DNA of 64,000 nt from Pseudomonas furukawaii (GCF_002355475.1 NZ_AP014862.1:2790001-2854000), one strand, 5' to 3'; positions 16,458 to 25,056 are shown, counted from the stretch's first letter. Made by a program: numbers and translations. Notes: a model not told the origin generated them from the sequence alone.

Positions 16458-17728
16458 CGTCCCTTGCCGAGGTCCACGGAGAAGCAACTGCCCGAGTCCG
16501 GTATGGATTCCACGCGAACCGCCCAACCCTGTTGCTGGCAGATGCGTCGCACCAGCGACAGTCCCAAGCCCAGGCCCTCGCCGCGGGTCCGATGGCCTCG
16601 GACGAAGCTGTGGAAGATGCGTTCCTGTTCCTCCTCGGGGACGCCCTGGCCGCTGTCCTCGACACGGAAGCCGTCCGTCCCGAGTATCAGCCGCACCGCG
16701 CCCTGGTCGGTGTAATGCAGAGCATTGCGCAAGAGGTTCGACATCACCGTTCTCAACTGCGGGGCTTCGTAGCGACCCAGGGAGCTGCCTTCGTCGATGA
16801 GTGCGAAGGCCAGGCCCTTGGCCTGGAAATGGGGCGCCCACTGGCGGTATTGCTCGGCCGCCAGTTTGTTCAGGGAGACGCTGTCCGCCAATCCCTCGTT
16901 TTCCTGGCCGGCCCTGGCCAGCCGCAGGAAGGTCTGTACCAGGTCGTGCATGTCGGCGCTGGCTCGGGCGATGCGGTCCAGCTGGGCACGCTCGCTGCCG
17001 GACAGGCCGGGTGAACCCAGCAGGAGCTCGCAGGAGGTGGCGATCACCATCAGCGGCGTACGCAGTTCGTGACTGACGTCGCTGGTGAACAGCCGCTCGC
17101 GCTCCAGCGAATGGCGGAGCTGGCCCAGGGTTTCGTCGAAGGCCGCCGCCAGCCAACCCACTTCGTCGTCCGGGTAGTCGGGGGCGAGCCTTGGCGCCAT
17201 GGGCAGCAGCTGATCGCGATGTCGTACCTGCTGGGCCAGGCGCCGAAGGGGTGTCATCACTCGATGGGCCAGCAGGCGCCCGAGTCCCCAGGCACCGAAA
17301 ACGCTGAGCAGAAAGCCGGCCAGGACCACGTCGAACAGCGCCCGCTCACGGGCCTCGAACTCATGCTGTTCCTTGACCAGCACGTCTTCGTGTCTGTCGT
17401 GGCTGCGCTTGAAGACGTAATAGGCCTCGTCGCCATCGATCACCTCCGAGAAACCTTCGGGCAGTCCGGCGAAGCGCGGCGGCAATGCGTCCCGTCCGGC
17501 ATGGGAGCTGAAGAAACGGGTACTGGCATCGATGCGTGCTGCCTCGCCGTGCCTGAGCTCTTCGTCGATTGCGAAATCCAGCTCGCGGCCCAGCTCCTCG
17601 GAGACCAGGTGCTCCTCGATGAAGTGCACGATGGCGACGATCCCCAGGGAAAAGGTGCCGCTGACGATCAGGGTCATCAGCACGAAGGCTAAGGTGATCC
17701 GCCGCTCCAGCGGTTGCTTGCCGCCCAT
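16454..17728 (-). CDS. Sensor histidine kinase, ColS-like
   Basis: 424 aa inner-membrane kinase. TM1 (about 12-36), a periplasmic sensor of about 100 residues rich in acidic and histidine residues (EEHLVSEELGRELD, KRSHDRHEDVLV), TM2 (about 131-152), a HAMP-like linker, H-box FTSDVSHELRTPLM, N-box LRNALHYT, G1 VEDSGQGVP and G2 GEGLGLGLSLV. Size and neighbourhood resemble ColS, which senses metals such as zinc and controls eptA in Pseudomonas. It starts 9 bp after the eptA stop. No response-regulator gene lies beside it, so the partner must be elsewhere. Confidence 0.85.
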   Translation of the reverse strand: MGGKQPLERRITLAFVLMTLIVSGTFSLGIVAIVHFIEEHLVSEELGRELDFAIDEELRHGEAARIDASTRFFSSHAGRDALPPRFAGLPEGFSEVIDGDEAYYVFKRSHDRHEDVLVKEQHEFEARERALFDVVLAGFLLSVFGAWGLGRLLAHRVMTPLRRLAQQVRHRDQLLPMAPRLAPDYPDDEVGWLAAAFDETLGQLRHSLERERLFTSDVSHELRTPLMVIATSCELLLGSPGLSGSERAQLDRIARASADMHDLVQTFLRLARAGQENEGLADSVSLNKLAAEQYRQWAPHFQAKGLAFALIDEGSSLGRYEAPQLRTVMSNLLRNALHYTDQGAVRLILGTDGFRVEDSGQGVPEEEQERIFHSFVRGHRTRGEGLGLGLSLVRRICQQQGWAVRVESIPDSGSCFSVDLGKGR

Positions 17729-17737
17729 GACGGGGCC

Positions 17738-19381
17738 CTAGATCCCGGCGACGGCGGCGCCGTCGGCGCGGCAGGGGGCGAACAGGTCCAGGCCTTCCTT
17801 GTATTCGTCGGTCTGCACTTGCAGCAGGCCGAGTACCGAGTGGAAGAAGTTGTCCTGGCTCAGCGGCTTGTCGCGCTCCTTGCCCAGGCAGCCGGTGTCC
17901 AGGGCGAAATCCTTGCGGTAGCTGTCGGAGAACCAGGTGAGCATGGCCACGTGCTTCTGCTGGTCGGGGGCCAGCATGTACGGCGTGCCATGCAGGAACA
18001 GGTTGTATTCGCCCAGGGACTCGCCGTGGTCGGCGATATAGAGCATGGCGGTGTCGACCTTGTCCTGGTTCTTGCGCAGCAGGTCCACCAGCTTCGACAG
18101 CACGTAGTCGGTGTAGACCAGGGTGTTGTCGTAGGCGTTGATGATGCTTTGCTGGCTGCAATCGTTCAGGGCGGCGCTGTCGCACACCGGGGTGAACTTC
18201 TCGAAGCGCTTGGGATAGCGCTTGGCATAGTCCGGGCCGTGGCTGCCCATCTGGTGCAGGACCAGCACGGCGTCGTCCTTGAGGTTGTCGATGTAGGCCT
18301 GCAAGTCCTTCAACAGGATTTCGTCGTGGCATTCGCCGCCGCTGCAGAGCACCGGGTCTTTCTGGTGGCTGAGGTTTTCCTGCCCGACTCGGTCACAGGT
18401 GCCTTTGCAGCCGGACTGGTTGTCGCGCCAGGTCACGGCGAGGCCGGCGTGCTTGAGCACATCGAGCAAGCCTTCCTGGCTGCGCGCCTGGGCGGCGTCG
18501 TAGGTGCCGCGCCCCATGTTGGAGAACATGCAGGGTACGGAAACGGCGGTTTCGGTGCCGCAGGAGCGCACGTTCCTGAAAGCGGTGACGCCTTGTTGGC
18601 CTTTGAGCAGCGGCGTGGTATCGCGGCCATAGCCCAGGATGCCGAAGTTCTCGGCCCGTGCGCTTTCACCGATCACCAGCACGGTCAGCGACTTGCGCTG
18701 GTGATCCTTCCAGGCCGCCGCCTTCCGGGCGTCGGTGCCGATCTGGTGCAGGGGCTCCTTGGCGACCGCCAGTTGCTCGCGCAGGTAGCCATAGGACGCG
18801 TTCAGGTAGTTGCTGGGAACGACCAGCAGACGCAGCTCGTGGTGATTGCGGAACAACGAGGCAAGCCCCTGGTAGTTGGTCAGGGCCACGACCCCGAGCA
18901 GCGCTACCGAGCCGGCCGCCAGGGCCAGTTTGCCCAGCAGTTCGCGACGCAGCGGCTGGTGGCGGACCGGGAGCTTCCACAGCAACCAGCTGGGCAGCAC
19001 ACCGAGGATCAGGATGAACAGCAGCAGCTTGAACGAGAGCAGGTCCCGCACTTCGTTGACGTCGGTCTCCGCGACGTTGCGCAGCATGTTGGCGTCGATC
19101 ATCACGCCGTACTGGCTCATGAAGTAGGTGACACCGGAGCTGACGAGGAAGAGGAGGATCAGCACCGGCTTGAACACCCAGCGGAACGACACCAGGGCCA
19201 GCACGAACGTGAATACGGCCAGCACCAGGGCACCGAACGCCATGCCCATGCCAAGGCCTCCGGCATCCGCCGGGACGATGGAGAAGAGGTGCTGCCAGAG
19301 TGGCAGGTTGTAGAGGGACAGCAGCAGGAGGCCGCTGAGGAAGGCGAGACTTTCGGGGCGTAAGGAAATGCGTTTGAACAT
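17738..19381 (-). CDS. eptA: Lipid A phosphoethanolamine transferase
   Basis: 547 aa. Five N-terminal membrane spans (to about residue 170) and a periplasmic alkaline-phosphatase-fold domain. Catalytic features: VIGESARAENFGILGYGR with the metal-binding glutamate, CGTETAVSVPCMFS with the nucleophile threonine, HQMGSHGPDY and IADHGESLGEYNLFLHGTP with metal ligands. Multiple cysteines (CKGTC, CSGGEC, DCS, CLG) would form the family's disulfides. It adds phosphoethanolamine to lipid A phosphates, lowering surface charge and raising cationic-peptide resistance. ATG 19381 chosen; GTG 19393 adds four residues. A perfect ColR-type box lies upstream. Confidence 0.93.
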   Translation of the reverse strand: MFKRISLRPESLAFLSGLLLLSLYNLPLWQHLFSIVPADAGGLGMGMAFGALVLAVFTFVLALVSFRWVFKPVLILLFLVSSGVTYFMSQYGVMIDANMLRNVAETDVNEVRDLLSFKLLLFILILGVLPSWLLWKLPVRHQPLRRELLGKLALAAGSVALLGVVALTNYQGLASLFRNHHELRLLVVPSNYLNASYGYLREQLAVAKEPLHQIGTDARKAAAWKDHQRKSLTVLVIGESARAENFGILGYGRDTTPLLKGQQGVTAFRNVRSCGTETAVSVPCMFSNMGRGTYDAAQARSQEGLLDVLKHAGLAVTWRDNQSGCKGTCDRVGQENLSHQKDPVLCSGGECHDEILLKDLQAYIDNLKDDAVLVLHQMGSHGPDYAKRYPKRFEKFTPVCDSAALNDCSQQSIINAYDNTLVYTDYVLSKLVDLLRKNQDKVDTAMLYIADHGESLGEYNLFLHGTPYMLAPDQQKHVAMLTWFSDSYRKDFALDTGCLGKERDKPLSQDNFFHSVLGLLQVQTDEYKEGLDLFAPCRADGAAVAGI

Positions 19382-19454
19382 CGGGCCGCTCACTTGGACG
19401 ACGTATCCCTCATGGATAGGGCGCCGAGGATAGGAACGGCGGAATCAAGGATTC

Positions 19455-19470
19455 GTGAAAAAAGCCTCGG
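19455..19470 (-). promoter_or_regulatory. ColR-type box upstream of eptA
   Basis: On the minus strand CCGAGGCTTTTTTCAC fits (T/C)(T/C)NA(C/G)NN(T/C)TTTTTCAC at every position (motif from memory of ColR work in P. putida). It is 74-90 bp upstream of the eptA ATG and oriented towards it, where an activator site is expected. Confidence 0.55.
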
Positions 19471-19541
19471 GAAATTGTTGGGTGTGTGAAAGGACCGTCA
19501 GCGCGGACATCGCTTCGCGGCGCTGCAGGCGCGGGAGCCAG

Positions 19542-19576
19542 CGACAGGTCCAGGCTCTACGAACCTGGACCTGTCG
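19542..19576. repeat. 13-bp perfect inverted repeat between mqo and eptA
   Basis: CGACAGGTCCAGG (19542-19554) and CCTGGACCTGTCG (19564-19576) with a 9-nt loop. It is 90 bp past the mqo stop and about 160 bp before eptA. No T-run follows on either strand. It may be a mRNA-end hairpin for mqo, a Rho-associated terminator or a protein-binding site. The rest of 19394-19665 shows nothing beyond this and the ColR box. Confidence 0.6.
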
Positions 19577-19665
19577 GCACGAACGCAGGCGTGGACGGCA
19601 GGACGGCCCCGCAGGGCGGCAAGGGCGAGGTTTCGCTGCACAGGTCACACCTGCGGGGCGCGGGC

Positions 19666-21243
19666 CTACTGCCTGGCGAGTTCAGGTTCGACCTTCACGT
19701 ACTCCAGTTGCAGGCGCGCGCTGCTCCAGGCGCGGATTTCATTGGTCAGGGCCAGGTCGTCGTTCAGCTTGCGGCCGTAGGAGGGAATGATTGCCTTCAG
19801 GCGGGCCTGCCACTCGGGGCTTCGGACCTTGTCCCCGAAGGTCTTCTCCAGCACGTTGAGCATGATGGGCGCGGCGGTGGAGGCACCCGGCGAGGCGCCC
19901 AGCAGGGCGGCGATGCTGCCGTCGGCGGAGGCCACCACTTCGGTGCCGAACTGCAGGATGCCGCCCTTGTCGGCGTCCTTCTTGATCACCTGCACGCGCT
20001 GGCCGGCGGTCAGCAGTTCCCAGTCCTCGTCCTTCGCGTCCGGGAAGTACTCACGCAGCTCGTGCATGCGGTCGGCCTGGCTCAGCATCAGCTGGCCCAT
20101 GAGGTAGGTGCTCAGCGGCAGGTTGTCGAGTCCGGCGTGGGTCATGGGGCCGATGTTGTCGGTGGTCAGGGCGCTGAACATGTCCAGCAGCGAGCCGTTC
20201 TTCAGGGATTTGGTGGAAAAGGTGGCGAAGGGTCCGAACAACAGCACCTTCTGGCCGTCGATCACACGGGTGTCCAGGTGCGGCACGGACATCGGCGGCG
20301 AGCCCACCGAGGCCTTTCCGTAGAGCTTGGCCTGGTGTTGCGCGACGACGTCGGGGTTGCGGGTCACCAGGAACTGGCCGCCCACCGGGAAGCCGGCGTA
20401 ACCCTCCGCCTCCGGAATGCCGGACTTCTGCAGCAGCTTGAGGGCGCCACCGCCGGCGCCGATGAAGACGAAGCGGGCCTTCACGCGGGACTCCGCCTCA
20501 TTGTTGCCCAGGTCGGCGAGGGTGACGGTCCAGGTGCCGTCGTCGTTGCGCTGGAGATCACGCACTTCGTGCTTGAGCTTCAGGCGCACCTTGTCGCTCC
20601 TGGACAGGGAGTCGATCAACTGGCGGGTGATCTCGCCGAAGTTGACGTCTGTGCCGATGGACATGCGGGTGGCGGCGACCTTCTGGTCGGCGGCGCGGCC
20701 GTTCATCGCCAGGGGCACCCACTGGGCGATCCGGGCGTGGTCCTCGGAGTACTCCATGCCACGGAACAGGGCGCTGTGCTGCAGCGCGGCGTGGCGTTTC
20801 TTCAGGAAGGCGACGTTGTCGTCACCCCAGACGAAGCTCATGTGGGGCACGGCGTTGATGAAGGACCTTGGCTCGCTGAGCACGCCGCGCTCGACCTGGT
20901 AGGCCCAGAACTGCTTGGAGATCTCGAAGGATTCGGCAATGCCGATGGCCTTGCTGATGTCGATGCCGCCATCGGCGGTTTCCGGCGTGTAGTTCAGCTC
21001 GCAGAAGGCCGAGTGACCGGTGCCGGCGTTGTTCCAGGGGTTGGAGCTTTCCGCCGCGACCTGGTCCAGTCGTTCGTAGATGTCGAGGGTCCAGCCCGGC
21101 TCCAGCTCATGGAGGTAGGTGCCGAGGCTGGCGCTCATGATGCCGGCGCCGATCAGCACGACGTCGACGGTTTTCTCCGGTTCCGGCTGCTTGGCGCAGC
21201 CCAGCATGGCAAGGCAGATGAACCCTAGGAGGAGTTTCTTCAT
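19666..21243 (-). CDS. mqo: Malate:quinone oxidoreductase, with lipobox
   Basis: 525 aa FAD enzyme that oxidises malate to oxaloacetate and passes electrons to ubiquinone. After a short leader the FAD motif [17 protein letters not shown] appears, then the family blocks [20 protein letters not shown] and [19 protein letters not shown]. The N-terminus ([18 protein letters not shown]) reads as a lipoprotein signal with Cys16 at a lipobox. MQO is normally a peripheral membrane enzyme on the cytoplasmic side, so export would be surprising; the leader may act as an anchor instead. Single gene with the regulator upstream. Confidence 0.92.
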   Translation of the reverse strand: MKKLLLGFICLAMLGCAKQPEPEKTVDVVLIGAGIMSASLGTYLHELEPGWTLDIYERLDQVAAESSNPWNNAGTGHSAFCELNYTPETADGGIDISKAIGIAESFEISKQFWAYQVERGVLSEPRSFINAVPHMSFVWGDDNVAFLKKRHAALQHSALFRGMEYSEDHARIAQWVPLAMNGRAADQKVAATRMSIGTDVNFGEITRQLIDSLSRSDKVRLKLKHEVRDLQRNDDGTWTVTLADLGNNEAESRVKARFVFIGAGGGALKLLQKSGIPEAEGYAGFPVGGQFLVTRNPDVVAQHQAKLYGKASVGSPPMSVPHLDTRVIDGQKVLLFGPFATFSTKSLKNGSLLDMFSALTTDNIGPMTHAGLDNLPLSTYLMGQLMLSQADRMHELREYFPDAKDEDWELLTAGQRVQVIKKDADKGGILQFGTEVVASADGSIAALLGASPGASTAAPIMLNVLEKTFGDKVRSPEWQARLKAIIPSYGRKLNDDLALTNEIRAWSSARLQLEYVKVEPELARQ

Positions 21244-21364
21244 GTGGGGGGAGTCCCTTTGCTTTTTTCTTGAAAGGGCGGTGCGTAGGCAAAGGGCGTG
21301 CCGAAACGGGTGAAACGATTGATCTGGCGTGTTACGGGGCTTTGATGCGATTGGACGGGCGGAT

Positions 21365-21406
21365 TTCCGCCCCCGGCGACCCTTATCGGCGCGATCGGGG
21401 GCGGAA
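21365..21406. terminator. Stem-loop after the SufR-like regulator gene
   Basis: TTCCGCCCCC (21365-21374) and GGGGGCGGAA (21397-21406) form a 10-bp GC-rich stem with a 22-nt loop, 11 bp past the stop of the minus-strand regulator gene. No T-run follows, so it may only protect mRNA ends or work with Rho. Confidence 0.35.
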
Positions 21407-21417
21407 TTTCGCCACCC

Positions 21418-22032
21418 TCACTCGGAGCGCTTCAGGCGAAAACGACACACCTGTCCCTGGCGCACCATGCACTCCAGGTGTTCCACCTCGCCGCCGCCAA
21501 GGGTCCCGATCAGTGCCAGGTCCAGTTCACAGACCTCTGGGTGGGTCGCCGCCAGATGGTGAAAGACGCAGTTGTGGGCGACGATTTCCGGCGTCCCGCT
21601 GGAGCGGAAGAACACCTCGGCCTCGTAACCCGCCTGGTTCATATGGCTGGCGATGCGTGTCTCGTCCACCACCTGGCGCTCCATTTCCGCCGCCAGGCGA
21701 CGGCCAAGTCCTCGCATCATGTGCAGCAGCGCTTCGCGGCCGATGAGGGCGGCGACCTCGCCGATCAGCAGGTCGGCCAGTAGCTGGTACTGCCGGGGGA
21801 ACAGCTCCCGGCCGCGCGGACTGAGCACATAGAGTTGCTCGGGCCGGCGGCCGGTGGGCCGCGTTTCGCCCCGCAGGATCAGCCCGTCGCGTTCCAGCGT
21901 GGCCAGGTGCTGGCGGATCGCCGTGCGCGTCACCGAGAGGTGATTGGCCAGCTCGTCGATGCTCATGCCCCCCGCCTGGTAGAGCAGGGCGCCAAGCAGG
22001 TCCTGTTGGGTGCGTCCCATTCCTTGAAGCAT
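21418..22032 (-). CDS. SufR-like winged-helix regulator with four C-terminal cysteines
   Basis: 204 aa. N-terminal DeoR/ArsR-like winged helix (LYQAGGMSIDELANHLSVTR then AIRQHLATLERDGLIL, residues 16-52) and a basic wing (RGETRPTGRRPEQLY). The C-terminal part has cysteines spaced C-X12-C-X19-C-X7-C (HNCVF, EVCEL, LECMV, QVCRF), as in the SufR branch of COG2345 that binds an Fe-S cluster. It may therefore be an Fe-S or redox sensor. GAGG 9 nt before the ATG supports the start. It follows the secreted-protein gene by 22 bp and is probably co-transcribed with it. Confidence 0.7.
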   Translation of the reverse strand: MLQGMGRTQQDLLGALLYQAGGMSIDELANHLSVTRTAIRQHLATLERDGLILRGETRPTGRRPEQLYVLSPRGRELFPRQYQLLADLLIGEVAALIGREALLHMMRGLGRRLAAEMERQVVDETRIASHMNQAGYEAEVFFRSSGTPEIVAHNCVFHHLAATHPEVCELDLALIGTLGGGEVEHLECMVRQGQVCRFRLKRSE

Positions 22033-22054
22033 TCGGCTACCTCGAAAGACCCGG

Positions 22055-22684
22055 TCAGAACGTGTCGGGGAACTGCTTGACCAGCGCTGCCGTCAGGGTG
22101 TCGGCCAGTACCAGCATATGCGAGCGCATGGCGCCCCAGGTGACGGCTTCGCCGCTGAAGTCAGCCTTGGCCAGTTGATCGATCTGTGCCACATGGTGGC
22201 CGCCGTGGGCCTGGAGCATGCCGACCAGCGCGTCCTTCGGCAGGTAGGGGTTGGCGCCGGCGAGAAAATCGGCGATGGCCCCGGCATTGCGGGTCAAGTC
22301 GTCCACGGCGGTTGTCCTGGCGGCGGCGTCCTTCGCCAGGGTCGCGTTGCTGTATTGCTTCACCGCGCCCCAGTGGCCGGCCAGCAGCTTCAGCAACTGG
22401 TCCGCTGCCGGCTGGCCGTAGAGCGGAGCGATGCTGTTGGCGATGGCCGTGGCGTTGGCGACCACGCCATCGGCCGCCGCCCGGGCCTGTTCGGGGCGGC
22501 CCGATTGGTTGGCGATGACATAGTTCCGGACCCAGAAGATGTGCTCTACCCAGAGATCACGCTGCGCCAGGCGGGTGGAGAGGGCGCTGCCGTCCTGGGC
22601 GGTCGCCGCCTGAACCAGGGCCGGCCAGGCGATGGGTTGGAGGAGTACGAGCAGCAGCGTCAAGACCAGTGCCTTGAGTTTCAT
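22055..22684 (-). CDS. Secreted all-helical protein of unknown function
   Basis: 209 aa. A Sec signal peptide (residues 1-26, ending LVQAATA) is followed by helical sequence with no clear strands. It may contain two related halves, each with histidines and tryptophans: DLWVEHIFWVRNYV and LAGHWGAVKQY in the first, QAHGGHHVAQIDQL and WGAMRSHMLVL in the second. Histidines at helix positions could bind metal or haem, but this is a guess. I do not recognise the family. It is first in a two-gene unit with the SufR-like regulator. Confidence 0.6.
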   Translation of the reverse strand: MKLKALVLTLLLVLLQPIAWPALVQAATAQDGSALSTRLAQRDLWVEHIFWVRNYVIANQSGRPEQARAAADGVVANATAIANSIAPLYGQPAADQLLKLLAGHWGAVKQYSNATLAKDAAARTTAVDDLTRNAGAIADFLAGANPYLPKDALVGMLQAHGGHHVAQIDQLAKADFSGEAVTWGAMRSHMLVLADTLTAALVKQFPDTF

Positions 22685-22729
22685 GGCGGAACCCTCTTGG
22701 AGTGGATTGCCCTACAAGGTCAATTAAAG

Positions 22730-22741
22730 CATAAAAATATG
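22730..22741. promoter_or_regulatory. AT-rich palindrome in the promoter of the secreted-protein gene
   Basis: CATAAAAATATG (CATA and TATG around four A) with further AA/TT symmetry outside, 46 bp upstream of the ATG at 22684 in an otherwise GC-rich region. It is a plausible operator or -10 region for the secreted protein/SufR-like regulator unit. Confidence 0.35.
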
Positions 22742-22821
22742 TCTTTATTGGTCTTGTGGAAGATTCCGCCGAACGGTCCTTCCGATAGGCCCTCCGCGCG
22801 TTGCAGCAGGGGCCGACCTGG

Positions 22822-23481
22822 TCAATCGCGATCCGGCGCGCCCAGGGGGAACAGCGGCCGATAGGGGCGGGCCTCGTCCACCGCGCGAGCGAAGGAGGGG
22901 CGGTCCAGCAAGCGGCTGCGGTAGCTGCGGAGATGGCCGAAGGTGCCGTCGATCGGATGCACCCAGTCGGCATAGAACAGGGCCGGTGCAGCGGCGCAGT
23001 CCGCCAGGCTGAATTCGTCGCCCGCCGCCCAGGTGTGGCCGGCGAGCCGGTCGTCGAGCCAGGCGTAGCTGCGTTGCAGCAGCGCCCTGGCTTCCTCCAC
23101 GCCGAAGCGGTCGCGCTGGTCCTCCGGCCTCAGCCGGTCGAGTACCGGTTTCTGGGCGGGCGTCATCACGTAGAGGTCGAAGAAGCGGTCCAGCATCCGC
23201 ACCTCCAGGGCGGCATCCGGGGCATCGGGGATCAGCCGCACCGGACCGGCATGATGCCGCTGCAGGTACTCGATGATGATGCTGGACTCCATGACCGTGC
23301 GCTCGCCGTCCAGCAGCAGTGGAAATCGCTGGAGTGGCCAGAGCCGCTGGAACTCGGCAAGGGCTTCGGCGTTCTCCGCGGACAGCAGGCGCAACCGGAA
23401 GGGCGTGTCGTTCTCATAGAGGGCGATCAGCACCTTCTGGCAGTAGGACGAGAAGGGGTGGGCGAAGAGTTGCAGGGACAT
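22822..23481 (-). CDS. Glutathione S-transferase family protein
   Basis: 219 aa. Thioredoxin-fold N-terminal domain starts LQLFAHPFSSYCQKVLIALYE, with SSYC at the active-site position, and has the cis-proline region QRFPLLLDG and the glutathione gamma-glutamyl contact MESSIIIEYL. The C-terminal helical domain contains the folding motif FSLADCAAAPAL. Cytosolic. Substrate unknown. A single gene; the DUF-type neighbours say little about its role. Confidence 0.85.
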   Translation of the reverse strand: MSLQLFAHPFSSYCQKVLIALYENDTPFRLRLLSAENAEALAEFQRLWPLQRFPLLLDGERTVMESSIIIEYLQRHHAGPVRLIPDAPDAALEVRMLDRFFDLYVMTPAQKPVLDRLRPEDQRDRFGVEEARALLQRSYAWLDDRLAGHTWAAGDEFSLADCAAAPALFYADWVHPIDGTFGHLRSYRSRLLDRPSFARAVDEARPYRPLFPLGAPDRD

Positions 23482-23710
23482 GGACGGCTCCGGGATCAGG
23501 GAATTCGTGGGCGGGGCGTTCGACCTCGGCGGGACCGACGGCGCAGCGTCGGCCGCGACGCCGGGTCGCTGTCCTGAGAGGAGTGTCGTAGAGACGGCTC
23601 AGGTCGCAAGTGGCTGACTGACAGCTGGTTGCAAGGATCGCTCGTTATCCTCGTGCCGTCCGGCGCTACCCGTGCCTGGCGATGTTCTCCCTCTTGCGCG
23701 GTTCCACGGA

Positions 23711-23735
23711 GGCCCCGGGTCACGAGCCCGGGGCC
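23711..23735. terminator. Stem-loop after the FKBP gene
   Basis: GGCCCCGGG (23711-23719) and CCCGGGGCC (23727-23735), a perfect 9-bp stem with a 7-nt loop, 19 bp past the stop of the minus-strand FKBP gene. There is no T-run, so intrinsic termination is not assured. The remaining 23482-23710 has no recognisable feature. Confidence 0.4.
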
Positions 23736-23754
23736 GGCCGTCCTTCGGCCCGGA

Positions 23755-24096
23755 TCAATCGTCCCGGGTCAGCACTTCCAGCAACTCGATCTCGAACAGC
23801 AGGTTGGAGTTGGGCTTGATGTGCTCGCCGATCTGGCGTTCGCCGTAGGCCAGGTGGGCGGGGACGTACAGCCGGCGCTTGCCGCCCACCCTCATCCCCA
23901 TGAGACCGATGTCCCACCCCTTGATCACGCGACGGGTGCCGATGACGCACTGGAACGGCTTGCCACGGCTGTAGGACGAGTCGAACTCGGTGCCATCTTC
24001 CAGGGTGCCCCGGTACTGGGTGGTGATCAGGGCGCCCTTGACCACCTCCTTGCCGGTGCCCAGTTGGATGTCGGTGATCTGCAATTCGTCGCTCAT
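23755..24096 (-). CDS. FKBP-type peptidyl-prolyl cis-trans isomerase
   Basis: 113 aa cytoplasmic single-domain FKBP. Conserved pieces are GALITTQYRGTLEDGTEFDSS, KPFQCVIGTRRVIKGWDIGL, MRVGGKRRLYVPAHLAYGER and LLFEIELLEVL. The valine/isoleucine-tryptophan pocket (VIKGWD) is intact. No insert-in-flap domain, so it is not SlyD/FkpB. AGGAG 7 nt before the ATG at 24096 decides the start against longer in-frame reading. Confidence 0.9.
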   Translation of the reverse strand: MSDELQITDIQLGTGKEVVKGALITTQYRGTLEDGTEFDSSYSRGKPFQCVIGTRRVIKGWDIGLMGMRVGGKRRLYVPAHLAYGERQIGEHIKPNSNLLFEIELLEVLTRDD

Positions 24097-24364
24097 GGAG
24101 GCTCCTGGGTTGATTGGCCGGGACGGCCTGTCGCGGGCAGCCTTTTCGCAGGATTCGGGTGCGATGGCAAGCCGCCGTCGGGTCGATTGCCTGCCGTCAT
24201 CGTGCAACCTGCACGGCGATTTTGCCGGAGATCGTGCAGCTTGCCGGTCGCCTGCTGCCGCTGATCATTCCAAGTGATTGATCGTCATGATTTTTTTATT
24301 TTCGGAAGGCTGGCACGCGGCCTGCTGGGAATCAGGTCCCATCCTCTTGAATGGAGTGTCCCGG

Positions 24365-24721
24365 ATGAAGCTTCCCTTTACCGCCTTCTTCGAGGCCTTC
24401 CCGCAACACCGGGTAACCGTCGCCCCGCGACCGGACGGTTCGCTGCTGCTGACCCTGGAGGGCCCGGACGGCCTGTGCTTCAGCAAGGCGATCGACCGCG
24501 AGGCCCTGTACAGCGAGGCACGGGTCAGCCAGGCGATCCGCGAGGTGCAACGGGATCTCAAGCTGGATGCGGGAGAGGTGCACTGGCGTGACCCGGGTGT
24601 CGACTGGGTCAGTCGCGAGCTGCCGACCTATGGTGGGGGACCCTTGCAGGAAACCGCCGCCAAGACGCTGGTGGCGCGGCGCAAGGCCGAGCTCAAGCGC
24701 CGCGCGCGGGCTTCGGCCTAG
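24365..24721 (+). CDS. DUF3509-type small cytoplasmic protein
   Basis: 118 aa from ATG 24365, with GGAG 8 nt upstream; an ATG at 24278 adds 29 residues without support. The first 75 or so residues (FFEAFPQHRVTVAPRPDGSL, LTLEGPDGLCFSKAIDRE, IREVQRDLKLDAGE) match the Pseudomonas DUF3509 pattern. The rest is a basic tail ending KAELKRRARASA, longer than usual members. Function unknown. Confidence 0.6.
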   Translation: MKLPFTAFFEAFPQHRVTVAPRPDGSLLLTLEGPDGLCFSKAIDREALYSEARVSQAIREVQRDLKLDAGEVHWRDPGVDWVSRELPTYGGGPLQETAAKTLVARRKAELKRRARASA

Positions 24722-24873
24722 TTGCCCCTCGGGTAACGACCGCCTGCGGGTTCGCGCTGAAGCAAAAAAAGGGTTCATCGCGGATTATCGGGGAAATCCT
24801 GTTCACACTGGATTGGCGATTTTGCGTGGCGCCCTCACCAACTCCCAGTCTGCGGATACCGCCCTCTCCCCCG

Positions 24874-24898
24874 CCCCTCTCCCAGAAGAGGAGAGGGG
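24874..24898. repeat. GC-rich palindrome related to the one at 1781
   Basis: CCCCTCTCC (24874-24882) and GGAGAGGGG (24890-24898) with a 7-nt loop. The arms are nearly the same as those of the palindrome at 1781-1803, and both are flanked by C-rich runs, so these are two copies of one dispersed element. Confidence 0.65.
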
Positions 24899-25056
24899 TG
24901 ACTCGCGCCGGCAGGGGACCAGTCATCCTGCAGCGCAAACCGATCTGAAACCAGGCGAAGAAGATGACGCCGCGCGAAGTGCCCCGTCAGGAGGCCGAGC
25001 GGAGTCGTCGTGCAGGGCCATGGATGGCCCCTAGCGTCGTTAATCTGCGCTGGACC

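Noticed and set aside
17714..19363. 549-codon open frame opposite eptA
   Set aside because: Antisense to a gene with intact catalytic motifs; the composition is typical of a GC-rich shadow frame.
7829..19381. Canonical arn (aminoarabinose) operon
   Set aside because: ugd, an ArnC/DPM-like gene and an ArnT-like gene are present but arnA, arnB and arnD are missing; a 4-epimerase takes their place.
24278..24364. FNR/Anr-type half-sites near TTGATCGTCATGAT
   Set aside because: Only the left half fits TTGAT-N4-ATCAA; the right half differs too much.
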